From contig JAHJLI010000100.1 of the NCBI GenBank assembly GCA_018821785.1, positions 1 to 60,929 on the forward strand: a stretch of DNA of 60,929 nt, given 5' to 3'. The position numbers and the translations under genes are program-made. The notes beneath the pieces are model-generated. The model saw only the letters and a program-made list of their open reading frames with translations. It was not told the DNA's origin and did not search any database. Shown here one piece after another: positions 52,164-60,474 of this stretch (position 1 is the first letter of the stretch; every line of letters begins with the position of its first letter). The DNA is from Pseudomonadota bacterium (GTDB taxonomy: Bacteria; Desulfobacterota; Desulfobulbia; Desulfobulbales; Desulfocapsaceae).

Positions 52164-53156
52164 TTATCGTGCCTTTTCAGCATACTTGTTGGTGACATAT
52201 TTTCGCATATCCACCTGTTTTTTAATCTTCGGTGCCATAAACTCAGCAGCACCATCGAGGATTTTATAGTCATCCTCACTCAGGGTCACCCGTATTTCGC
52301 TTCTGGATTTGGCCCAGACATTCGGCTCAATCGACGCAGCGACATTGCAGGCCTTCTGGTTTGCCTCCTTGAGCCCTGCCTCTTTCATAAACCAGGTGTT
52401 AGCCTGCTCTATATTCTGCCGATAGAAGTCGTAGGCATCGAAGAAAGCCTGCATAAGTTTTTCGGCAACCCCTTCATTCTTGCTGATAAAATTTTCATTC
52501 ATCAGTACCAGTGAACAGACCTTGCCCACATCAAGGACACGAATCACACCCTGAGCTTCAAAAATTGCAGGGGTCGGGTCAAAACCGCTCAGGGCATCCA
52601 TACTGTCCCATTTTGCCGAATCTCCACCTTTCAGAACCAACGGACCCTGCTCCAGAATCCCCAGATTGACAATAGTAACGTCTTTTTTTGGATCAAGGCC
52701 TGCACGTTCGAGGGCAGCCACGGTAATTCTTTCGGCCGCCGCACCAATCGGAATACCGATAGTTTTGCCCCTCAAGTCCGCAAGAGTCTGCACCGGTGAG
52801 TTCGGCGGCACATAGGTCAGCGTTCTGTTATACATCAACTTGCCAATGCCCATCCACCCTTTGTCCTTGGAAAATAAGGCTGCCGCAGGCTGATCTGCGG
52901 TGAGAACAACATCGATGCCATCGGCAAGGGCGATCTCGTTCAGCATAGGTCCGTAGGTCCGTCCGACAAATTCTGCACTCAAGCCGTTTTTTTCCAGAAT
53001 ATCGGTATTTTTCAGTATCTGGACAAGTTGTCCCTGGGTGGCCCAGGGTACCTGCCAACCAATTCGAAGATGTATCTTCTCGGCTGCAAAGGCACTGGAG
53101 CCCACAAACATTCCCATAATAACCACGAGAGCACTTATAAACCTTGCTGTTTTCAT
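52164..53156 (-). CDS. ABC importer periplasmic binding protein, sulfonate/nitrate type
   Basis: 330 residues with GGAGGAG before the ATG and a signal peptide ending SSAFA. Mature start IHLRIGWQVPWATQGQL and the ADLRGKTIGIPIGAAAERITVAALERAGLDP segment match the NMT1/SsuA/TauA-like family. It captures a ligand for the adjacent permease and ATPase. A sulfonate would link to the sulfated chemistry around it, but the family also binds nitrate, thiamine precursors and other ligands. Confidence 0.88.
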   Translation of the reverse strand: MKTARFISALVVIMGMFVGSSAFAAEKIHLRIGWQVPWATQGQLVQILKNTDILEKNGLSAEFVGRTYGPMLNEIALADGIDVVLTADQPAAALFSKDKGWMGIGKLMYNRTLTYVPPNSPVQTLADLRGKTIGIPIGAAAERITVAALERAGLDPKKDVTIVNLGILEQGPLVLKGGDSAKWDSMDALSGFDPTPAIFEAQGVIRVLDVGKVCSLVLMNENFISKNEGVAEKLMQAFFDAYDFYRQNIEQANTWFMKEAGLKEANQKACNVAASIEPNVWAKSRSEIRVTLSEDDYKILDGAAEFMAPKIKKQVDMRKYVTNKYAEKAR

Positions 53157-53386
53157 TTCTCCTCCGATTTGAAATATTTAATTTTCGACTCAGGTTGCCG
53201 AGTCAATCGATTTTTCTACCGTAATGATTTTTATAAGGCAATAATAATTCAAAAAAGTCTGAAGCCTGCTTTGGCCCAGCCAAGAATAATCCAGCCAAAA
53301 AAGTATTGCAAAGACTCTATTAATGGCATACAAAAACGATGGAATCAAGAGAAACAAGAGCACATATATTATAAAAAATCAAATAA

Positions 53387-53408
53387 ATAGCTATAAAGGC
53401 ATAGCTAT
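53387..53408. promoter_or_regulatory. Paired ATAGCTAT palindromes before the lipoprotein gene
   Basis: ATAGCTAT occurs at 53387-53394 and again at 53401-53408, 14 bases apart start to start, in the AT-rich divergent gap (53157-53431). They lie 24-45 bases before the ATG at 53432 and may be a repressor operator. Nothing else in this gap is recognised. Confidence 0.35.
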
Positions 53409-53431
53409 CTTATACAACAAGGTTGGTGTAA

Positions 53432-55387
53432 ATGAATGTCACACGGGTTCCCCGCATCCTTTTCCTCTCTCTTTTCCTTTTCATTACCCTTGCCTCATGC
53501 AAAAGCAATAAGATACCAACACTTGCCGATCTCACTGATACAACGGGCATAAACTTTCCAAGCGCTGACGGATTTGTCATGCTGAAGGATATCAGTCGTC
53601 AGGGTAAAACCGGCACCTTCCGGACAATCAAGGCAGCAAGAGGACAGGATCAACTCAAGATCGAAATCATCTCTCCCATTGATCTTACGGATGTTCGAAA
53701 AAACATTGAGGAACGATTCAATATTATCAACTCCCTTTACACCAATCTACCATCGCCTTATCCCGGCATGGTAACCAAGAATATAGAGTATCCCGAAGAA
53801 CTGCGCCCGGAATACCAGCTGATTGACACCCCGAGCCAAACGCTACCCCTCTATTTCCTGGCAAGCAACGATCGCTATATTTACGGGGCGATGGCGGAAG
53901 AGTTGATTACCTTCAAAGGGTTCCTGACCTTTATCTACAATCCTGCAAACAAATCACTGGCACGTCTCGACTTTTTTACGCCTAAGGCGCAATTCAGCAA
54001 GGAACAGGCGCTTCGTTTCGTGCAAGGCATAACCTTCACCAAAGACATTAAAAAAATTAACCTTGCCGAAGCAGCACCCAGAGACCCGGCAACCACCGTC
54101 GAGGTTGCAAAACCTCTAGCCCAGGTGGAAAACGCACGACAACTTCAAGATAATCTTAATGTTATAGTGATTGGCTTTGAACCGCTCGGCTCCAACCACA
54201 TCGGCTGTTACGGCTATGCAAAAAACACCACACCCTCCCTGGACGCCTTTGCCAAGGATGCATTTCTCTTTGAAAGGGTAATCAGTCCATCCAGCTGGAC
54301 CTTACCGGTTTTCATGAGCTGGTTCACCTCGCTCTATCCCAGCCAGCACAAAATTACCAATAAATATTGGGAAATAACCAAAACAGAGCAGAAGATTTCC
54401 ACCCTCTCCGAGCAGTCTCCAAACGTTGTGACTCTCGCCGAGGTGTTAAAAAGCTACGGCTATCAAACTGCCGGTTTCACCGGAAGCGCTGGTGTTTCAA
54501 GCGATTTTGGCTATGCCAGAGGCTTTGACACCTATTACGACAAGAAGACCTTTGCGGGTTTTGATGAAACCATGCCCATGGCCCTTGAATGGTTGAAGAA
54601 CAAAGGCAGCAAAAAATTCTTCCTCTTTGTCCAGGGATACGATGTCCATGGCAGATTTCCCATGAATGAGGAGGGAAAGGCAAAATTTTTATATAAAGGA
54701 TACCAGGGGCCGTTGCAGGGAACCGTCGATGAATACTGGGATCTGCGAAATAAGAATATTGATCAGGGAAGTGTTGACCTCTCTCCAGACGATATCAAGT
54801 TTCTGGAGTCAGTTTATGACGCAAAAATATCTGCAGCGGACAAACGATTCGGTCAATTCATCCAGCAATTAAAGGAGATGAACCTCCTTGAAAACAGCAT
54901 CATCGTCATATCCTCCGGCTCCGGCAATGAATATTATGAACATAAACGAATTGATCATGGCTTCAGCCTCTACAACGAACTGATCCGTGTCCCCCTTATT
55001 ATCCGAATGCCGGAGAGGAGAGGGTCGACGAAGGACCTGGCCAGCACCATTGATATCATGCCGACAATTCTTGATATTCTTAAAATAAACGACCCGAAGG
55101 CAGAGAAACAGATGCAGGGCGTCAGCCTCCAGCCACTCACGGCGGGTAAGAGCTCGACCCTCGACGGTTTTTCCGAAACTGATTATCTGATGCAAAGCTT
55201 CAAACGGGCGATCACCACCAACGACGACTGGAAATTTATCATCTCCCTCGATACCGATGCACGGGAACTCTACGACCTGAAAAAAGATCCCCTGGAGACA
55301 ACCAATGTCATCGAGCAAAACGGTAAGATTGGGTACGAACTGGAGCAGAAACTCTTCAAGCACCTCCAGGTTATTTCGGGGAAATAG
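53432..55387 (+). CDS. Lipoprotein with degenerate sulfatase-like domain
   Basis: 651 residues. A lipoprotein signal ends LASC23. An N-terminal domain (about 30-215) of unknown fold is followed by a sulfatase-like domain (about 240-650). Active-site positions are changed: Glu250 (VIGFEPLGSNHIGCYGY) at the first metal position, Thr290 (TLPVFMSWFTS) at the nucleophile, and SSGSGNEYYEH near 494-504 where relatives have S/C-ADHGE, so the Asp-His metal pair is missing. IDHGF and IRVPLIIRMP remain. It is probably a pseudoenzyme or a binding protein at the membrane (inference). It is convergent with the GT2 gene that follows. Confidence 0.87.
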   Translation: MNVTRVPRILFLSLFLFITLASCKSNKIPTLADLTDTTGINFPSADGFVMLKDISRQGKTGTFRTIKAARGQDQLKIEIISPIDLTDVRKNIEERFNIINSLYTNLPSPYPGMVTKNIEYPEELRPEYQLIDTPSQTLPLYFLASNDRYIYGAMAEELITFKGFLTFIYNPANKSLARLDFFTPKAQFSKEQALRFVQGITFTKDIKKINLAEAAPRDPATTVEVAKPLAQVENARQLQDNLNVIVIGFEPLGSNHIGCYGYAKNTTPSLDAFAKDAFLFERVISPSSWTLPVFMSWFTSLYPSQHKITNKYWEITKTEQKISTLSEQSPNVVTLAEVLKSYGYQTAGFTGSAGVSSDFGYARGFDTYYDKKTFAGFDETMPMALEWLKNKGSKKFFLFVQGYDVHGRFPMNEEGKAKFLYKGYQGPLQGTVDEYWDLRNKNIDQGSVDLSPDDIKFLESVYDAKISAADKRFGQFIQQLKEMNLLENSIIVISSGSGNEYYEHKRIDHGFSLYNELIRVPLIIRMPERRGSTKDLASTIDIMPTILDILKINDPKAEKQMQGVSLQPLTAGKSSTLDGFSETDYLMQSFKRAITTNDDWKFIISLDTDARELYDLKKDPLETTNVIEQNGKIGYELEQKLFKHLQVISGK

Positions 55388-55411
55388 GACGGTTCCCCGT
55401 TCTCTGTTCTC

Positions 55412-56974
55412 CTATTTTTCGACTCTGGTCCTTTTCGGCAAGAGCCAAAATGAGATGATCGCGTTCAGGGGATAAATGACCGCCAGCACCGAATAAACCG
55501 TGGCAATTGCCACAAAGCCATTCAACCCGGCCCAGCAGACCACCAGGATACTGTAGAGGGCCATCAGCCACTCGACACCATTTATCCTGCCCAGGATGAC
55601 GATGCTGGTTCCTGCGGTAATGGTTCCTTTCCTCCCCTCTTTTTTTCGCCCCACCTTGCCTGTCCGGTCACGATGCACCACAGCGCCACTCAATCCCTCA
55701 ATCAAACCATAGGAAAGGGTCACAAACAGGGCGGTCATGAGCGCGAAGGCAAAAAGTGGCTCTTTTCCCGGCAGGCTGGATCTGGTCTGGTCCGCCGTTT
55801 CTGGATTTCCCATGCGTACGGCGATAAAAGGGATGTGGGTCAAGGCGAGAATGAGTGGAAGTGCCAGAACAAGCCCATGAAATATCCAGGCTTCCCCTAT
55901 ACTGCTCCAGAAGTAGTAGGCCGGAATCAGGGTCAGGTGGGATACCACCATAAACATCGACTGAAGGGAAAAAACCAAAAAGAACTCCAGCGCCAGCAGC
56001 TTTTGAAAAAAACCCAGCCGGGACGAGCCTAACACCCCGCCCAGCTGTTTGCGCATCACCTCCATGATACCCTTCATCCAGGAGCGCTGTTGCAGCTTAA
56101 AATCATTGTAACTGGAGGGCAACACGCAGCTGCAGGATACAAGATCCGTATAGACAATCTTCCAGCCCTTTGCCTGGGCAGCGAAGCTGAGGTCGACATC
56201 TTCAATCTGGGTGTCCCCCTGCCAGAACCCGCAGTCGCGGATGAGCCGATAGCGCAGACTACCAGCGGACCCTTTAAAGGTAGTGAGGTGGCCGCTCACA
56301 CTCCTGCCGGTAAAATCAATCCGGTGCAGGTTTTCCTGAAAAACTGCCGCTGCCCTGGTCAACGCACTGTCATTCCTGTTGGCGAAATCCATGTCTGCCT
56401 GCACTGCACCGACGCTGGGGTCGTCAAAGTAGCCAACGGTGTAACGCAGATACTCGTCTGGAATCAAGAAATCAGCATCGAAAATGGAGACAATGCTCTG
56501 GTCAAGCTCAGCCTCGCCCTTATCCGGGAAGCTTTTCCTTACCTCGCCAAGACCAAAATTCAAGTTGCCAGCCTTATAATTCGACCGGTCGGATCGGTGC
56601 AGATAATGCAGCTGCACCCCGGGAACCTGGCTCTTTTTTAAATCAACATACTCTTTCAGTGCCAGAGAAATGCTTTCCTGGTCCGAATCATCAAGCAGCT
56701 GAATGATCACCTTCTCCCTCGGATACCACACACCGCAGGCAGAATCGATCAGCGCCTTGACCATGTCCACGTCTTCATTAAAAACAGGGAGCTGGATGAT
56801 CTGCAGTGGCAGACGCTCTTTATCATAGATCTGAAGTGTCTCTTTTTTACCGGCGTTTTTTCTGCGGCAGGCAAAGATGAGATAGAGAAAGAAAGGCGGA
56901 TGCAAGAGAAAACCCAGCACGGAAAGAACAAAACAGACAAAGAACGGCAAGAGTAACAGTTCAGATATTCCCAT
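55412..56974 (-). CDS. Membrane GT2 glycosyltransferase (cellulose-synthase-like)
   Basis: About 520 residues. ATG 56974 gives a TGATG overlap with the preceding gene and has GGAAAAAG before it. Two N-terminal and about four C-terminal membrane helices flank a GT2 domain: LPVFNEDVDMVKALI, LLDDSDQES, SIFDADFLIPDEY (DxD), TQIEDVDLSF and LQQRSWMKG. This is the layout of beta-glycan synthases and glucosylceramide-like synthases such as CsbB/CESA-like proteins. It would add or polymerise sugars at the inner membrane. It follows the second GT2 gene and the SxtJ/carbamoyltransferase genes. Confidence 0.88.
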   Translation of the reverse strand: MGISELLLLPFFVCFVLSVLGFLLHPPFFLYLIFACRRKNAGKKETLQIYDKERLPLQIIQLPVFNEDVDMVKALIDSACGVWYPREKVIIQLLDDSDQESISLALKEYVDLKKSQVPGVQLHYLHRSDRSNYKAGNLNFGLGEVRKSFPDKGEAELDQSIVSIFDADFLIPDEYLRYTVGYFDDPSVGAVQADMDFANRNDSALTRAAAVFQENLHRIDFTGRSVSGHLTTFKGSAGSLRYRLIRDCGFWQGDTQIEDVDLSFAAQAKGWKIVYTDLVSCSCVLPSSYNDFKLQQRSWMKGIMEVMRKQLGGVLGSSRLGFFQKLLALEFFLVFSLQSMFMVVSHLTLIPAYYFWSSIGEAWIFHGLVLALPLILALTHIPFIAVRMGNPETADQTRSSLPGKEPLFAFALMTALFVTLSYGLIEGLSGAVVHRDRTGKVGRKKEGRKGTITAGTSIVILGRINGVEWLMALYSILVVCWAGLNGFVAIATVYSVLAVIYPLNAIISFWLLPKRTRVEK

Positions 56975-57897
56975 CACTTTTTCCAATGTCCTTCCCACTC
57001 AAAGTTCTTGACTGTACCCTGGACACCAGCAAGTTTTGCAGCTTCGACGGGGTCGGTTTTTCTCGCGGCGACAAAGGCCCTGAGGATAATGAAATGAAGC
57101 CGCAGAGAGAGAGCGGCAAACGCCAGGTTACCACTTAAAAGTCCGTCAAGAAAGAGCTGTCGCAAAAAGATTCCGGCGCTTTGACTGAGAGAAATCTTGT
57201 TCTGGTTGCAGTGGTTTTTTTTCTGGGCAATAAACCCCCAGAAACAGTGGCGAAAAGTCATCCTCCTTATGGTCTCACTAGAGTCTTCGCGCAGGTGATA
57301 GACAAGGGCTTTGGGAGTGTAGGCCAGACGATACCCCATCTTGCGAATCCGGTAGGAGATATCCATATCCTCGCCGCTTATACGGAACAATTCATCAAAC
57401 CCGCCGACTTCTTCCAGGGTCTTTTTGCGGTAGGCGGCGCACATGCCAAAGAGGAAATACACCTCTTCACGGTGAGCATTTCCCCACTCTTGAAAAAGCA
57501 CCTCCTTTCGCCATTTGTCGTAGATGGTTTTCTGCACGGACTCAATGGCACGGCCATTCACTCCGGCAACATCGTCCCCGGAAAAACCAGCCACCATCTC
57601 CTCGATATATTGCGGAGAAGCAAGGGCGTCAGCATCGAGAAAAACAATAATATCACCGGAAGCGTGCTTTATAGCGCTGTTTCTGGCCGCGGCGATTCCC
57701 TTGTTGCTGTCGTGACATATCAGGCGATTGGGGAACTGGCTGACTATCTTTCTTGTGTCATCGCTTGAACCGTCGTCGACAATGATAATCTCATCCGGTT
57801 GCCGGGTCTGAGCCACGATTGATTCAAGGACCTGACCGATAAATAGTTCTGCATTGAAACAGGGAATAGCCAGAGTTACCGTGAATTTTTCTGCCAT
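56974..57897 (-). CDS. GT2 glycosyltransferase
   Basis: 307 residues from ATG 57897, chosen because AGAGGATAC precedes it and the sequence starts MAEKFTVTLAIPCFNAELF; an upstream start would add 14 residues. GT-A motifs are PCFNAELFIGQVLESI, IIIVDDGSSDDT, FLDADA and ISGEDMDISYR. It uses a nucleotide sugar in the cytoplasm. Its stop overlaps the start of the membrane GT2, so the two are made together. Acceptor and sugar are unknown. Confidence 0.92.
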   Translation of the reverse strand: MAEKFTVTLAIPCFNAELFIGQVLESIVAQTRQPDEIIIVDDGSSDDTRKIVSQFPNRLICHDSNKGIAAARNSAIKHASGDIIVFLDADALASPQYIEEMVAGFSGDDVAGVNGRAIESVQKTIYDKWRKEVLFQEWGNAHREEVYFLFGMCAAYRKKTLEEVGGFDELFRISGEDMDISYRIRKMGYRLAYTPKALVYHLREDSSETIRRMTFRHCFWGFIAQKKNHCNQNKISLSQSAGIFLRQLFLDGLLSGNLAFAALSLRLHFIILRAFVAARKTDPVEAAKLAGVQGTVKNFEWEGHWKK

Positions 57898-57978
57898 GCT
57901 GTATCCTCTATAAAAGGGATGTGTTCCCTGTCGGAGCATAACGAGCTGCAGTGCTCAACACACCGCAGTCAGTTGAAT

Positions 57979-58179
57979 CTAAAACAAGGTGTAAATGAAT
58001 GGTGCAGCTCCTGTCCCGGCCAGGGCAAGTAATAATCCAAAGAAGGAGAACACAATCAATATCGGAATAAGCCAATATTTCTTGTTTTCCCTGAGAAAGG
58101 ACCATGCCTCCGCCAACAGCCCGATGTCGGCTCCATTTTCCAGACTGTCGTTCTGGTCCCGTTTTTGCTTTTGCTGCAT
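57979..58179 (-). CDS. DUF5989 family small membrane protein
   Basis: 66 residues. A polar N-terminus precedes AWSFLRENKKYWLIPILIV, a single membrane helix and the closing APFIYTLF, the pattern I associate with DUF5989. This family is habitually found next to SxtJ and a carbamoyltransferase, as here: SxtJ begins upstream by 9 bases. Function unknown; possibly a small subunit of the carbamoyl-transfer or export step. Confidence 0.8.
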   Translation of the reverse strand: MQQKQKRDQNDSLENGADIGLLAEAWSFLRENKKYWLIPILIVFSFFGLLLALAGTGAAPFIYTLF

Positions 58180-58188
58180 GCCCCCTCC

Positions 58189-58635
58189 TCAATACTGTCT
58201 GAGATACGATTGCGTCGACCGCCCGGGAGGACGCCTGCACCAGTAACTCTCTCTGTTTTCCAGTTTCTTCAACACCAGGGGATCACGACCGGTCAATAGG
58301 CGCAGAAGCAGCGCAAAGGGGCTGAAAAGCGCGTAGAAGAAGAGAAGAAAACAGAGGTTGGAAATAACCATGCCAAGCGAGCAGGAGAGGAAATACCATA
58401 GAAGGTAGAAGGGCCATGCCAGCGGGGGCAGGAGAATGGCGAGAAGACCAAGCCCGAAGCCGAAGGCAAAAATCCATGCTACTATCCCAACAGCCTCAGC
58501 CATGGGCATGACAGCACATCGGATCGCCAGTAATGTCGCAGAAATAATGGTAAAGCCAATGACCAGGGTGACACCAAACCGCCTCAATTCCGAGGAGCCT
58601 GGCCTCCAATTGACCTCTTGAAAGGGGTTAATCAT
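58189..58635 (-). CDS. SxtJ-family membrane protein
   Basis: 148 residues with about three to four membrane helices, beginning MINPFQEVNWRPGSSELRRFG, which matches the SxtJ family start. SxtJ was named from the saxitoxin cluster, and its biochemical role is not known; it commonly accompanies carbamoyltransferases. The ATG follows the carbamoyltransferase stop by 3 bases (TGAGCGATG). Confidence 0.82.
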   Translation of the reverse strand: MINPFQEVNWRPGSSELRRFGVTLVIGFTIISATLLAIRCAVMPMAEAVGIVAWIFAFGFGLGLLAILLPPLAWPFYLLWYFLSCSLGMVISNLCFLLFFYALFSPFALLLRLLTGRDPLVLKKLENRESYWCRRPPGRSTQSYLRQY

Positions 58636-58638
58636 CGC

Positions 58639-60474
58639 TCAATCCAATGGTACTGAATTTTTAAATTTTTCCACTTCCGCCTCGGACTGTTGCTGCTGAT
58701 CCGTTTTCAACACGACGAAGTTTTGCATAACCAGGATATCCATCTCGGTATTCATGAAGCAGGTGAAGGCATCTTTTGGTGAACAGACAATCGGTTCCCC
58801 TCTGACGTTAAAGCTGGTGTTGATGATCACCGGGCAGCCTGTTTTTTCTTTGAATGCTTGCAGCAACCGGTAGAAACGTCCATTATATTGATTATCCACA
58901 GTTTGTACACGGGCCGAATAGTCGATATGGGTGACAGCAGGAATGACCGAGCGAGCAGTATGGACCTGTTTCAATACATCAGAATCCGCCGGAACCATAA
59001 CTTCCTGCTCATCTCTGCAACCAAGCCGCTTTCTTTCAGCAACCGGAGCGACAATGAGCATATACGGCGACTCTTGGTCAAGATCAAAATATTCAGCCAC
59101 ATCCTCAAGCAGGACCGAAGGCGCAAAGGGGCGAAAAGATTCCCGGTATTTAATCTTGAGGTTCATGGTCGATTGCATTGTCCTGCTCCTGGCATCGCCG
59201 ATAATCGAGCGAGAACCAAGCGCCCGCGGCCCATACTCCATACGACCGTTAAACCAGCCAATGACCTTCCCCGTGGCAATGTACTCCGCAACCAGTGAGA
59301 TACAACTCTCATCGTCATACCGCCTGTATTTGGCGTTTACTGAATCGAGGAACTCCTGAATCTGCGCGCCGCTGTATTCGATACCAAGAAGAGACACTTT
59401 TTGGCTGTTCTTACTTGGAGTACGAGGCTTTCCAAGGAGCTGATACCAGGTGATCAAGGCAGCCCCAAGGGCACCTCCCGCGTCGCCCGCCGCCGGCTGA
59501 ATCCAGATATTGTCAAATATCTTCTCTCTCAGAATTCTGCCGTTAGCTACGCAGTTGAGCGCAACCCCTCCGGCCAAACAGAGATTTCTCATGCCCGTTT
59601 CTTTAGCAGCAAAACGAGCCATTTTCACCATTATTTCTTCAGTCACCGCCTGGATTGATGCGGCTTCATCCATCTGTTTCTGGTTGATTTCATCCTGGGG
59701 ATTGCGTGGCGTACCATTAAACAGCGCATGGAATTTCTTGGAGGTCATGGTCAAGCCCTGGCAATAGTTGAAATAGCTCATGTCCATCCACAGGGAGCCA
59801 TCCTCCTTAATGTCAACCATCTTTTTAATTTTATCGACATAGAGCGGTTTGCCATAAGGTGCCAGGCCCATAAGCTTATACTCTCCGGAGTTTATCTTGA
59901 ATCCTGTATAGGAGGTAAATGCCGAATAGAGGAGGCCGAGAGAATGGGGGAAGCGCAACTCATAGAGCAGTTCGATTCTGTTCCCTTTTCCCACACCGAC
60001 ACTTGCCGTTGCCCACTCCCCTACCCCATCCACGGTGAGTATTGCCGCCTCATCGAAAGGCGAAGGGAAGAACCCGCTCGCTGCATGTGACTCATGGTGT
60101 TCCGGAAAGACAATTTTTCCATGAAAATCGGTGCCCAGTTGTTTACGGATTTCCCTGCGGATATTAACTTTTTCTTTCAGCCAAAGAGGAATTGCCCGCA
60201 TAAAAGAGCGAAATCCCCGCGGGGCAAACGCCACATATGTTTCAACAATTCGATCAAACTTCAGCAATGGTTTGTCGTAGAAAACAACATAATCGAGGTC
60301 GGAAACCTTCAGTTTCGCATAGTCCAGGCAAAAGTGCAGGCTCTTTTCAGGAAACCGATGGTCGTGCTTTACTCTGGTAAAACGCTCTTCCTGAGCCGCA
60401 GCAACTATTTCACCATCAATGACAAGAGCAGCAGCTGAATCATGATACAAGGCTGAAATCCCGAGGATATTCAA
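58639..60474 (-). CDS. Carbamoyltransferase, NodU/CmcH family
   Basis: 611 residues from the TTG at 60474, which gives LNILGISALYHDSAA as in NodU-type starts; another TTG lies four codons upstream (60486). The N-terminal ATP/carbamoyl-adenylate domain has EERFTRVKHDHRFP, the His-rich PEHHESHAASGFF and GVGEWATASVG. LAGGVALNCVANG and EYGPRALGSRSI follow in the second half, and CPVIINTSFNVRGEPIVCSP closes the C-terminal domain. The family transfers carbamoyl from carbamoyl phosphate to a hydroxyl, here probably of a sugar in the exported glycan (inference). It starts the trio with SxtJ and DUF5989. Confidence 0.93.
   Translation of the reverse strand: MNILGISALYHDSAAALVIDGEIVAAAQEERFTRVKHDHRFPEKSLHFCLDYAKLKVSDLDYVVFYDKPLLKFDRIVETYVAFAPRGFRSFMRAIPLWLKEKVNIRREIRKQLGTDFHGKIVFPEHHESHAASGFFPSPFDEAAILTVDGVGEWATASVGVGKGNRIELLYELRFPHSLGLLYSAFTSYTGFKINSGEYKLMGLAPYGKPLYVDKIKKMVDIKEDGSLWMDMSYFNYCQGLTMTSKKFHALFNGTPRNPQDEINQKQMDEAASIQAVTEEIMVKMARFAAKETGMRNLCLAGGVALNCVANGRILREKIFDNIWIQPAAGDAGGALGAALITWYQLLGKPRTPSKNSQKVSLLGIEYSGAQIQEFLDSVNAKYRRYDDESCISLVAEYIATGKVIGWFNGRMEYGPRALGSRSIIGDARSRTMQSTMNLKIKYRESFRPFAPSVLLEDVAEYFDLDQESPYMLIVAPVAERKRLGCRDEQEVMVPADSDVLKQVHTARSVIPAVTHIDYSARVQTVDNQYNGRFYRLLQAFKEKTGCPVIINTSFNVRGEPIVCSPKDAFTCFMNTEMDILVMQNFVVLKTDQQQQSEAEVEKFKNSVPLD

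Noticed and set aside
49886-53156. Reading the BASS carrier and ABC importer as one operon
   Set aside because: They are convergent on opposite strands with 8 bases between stops.
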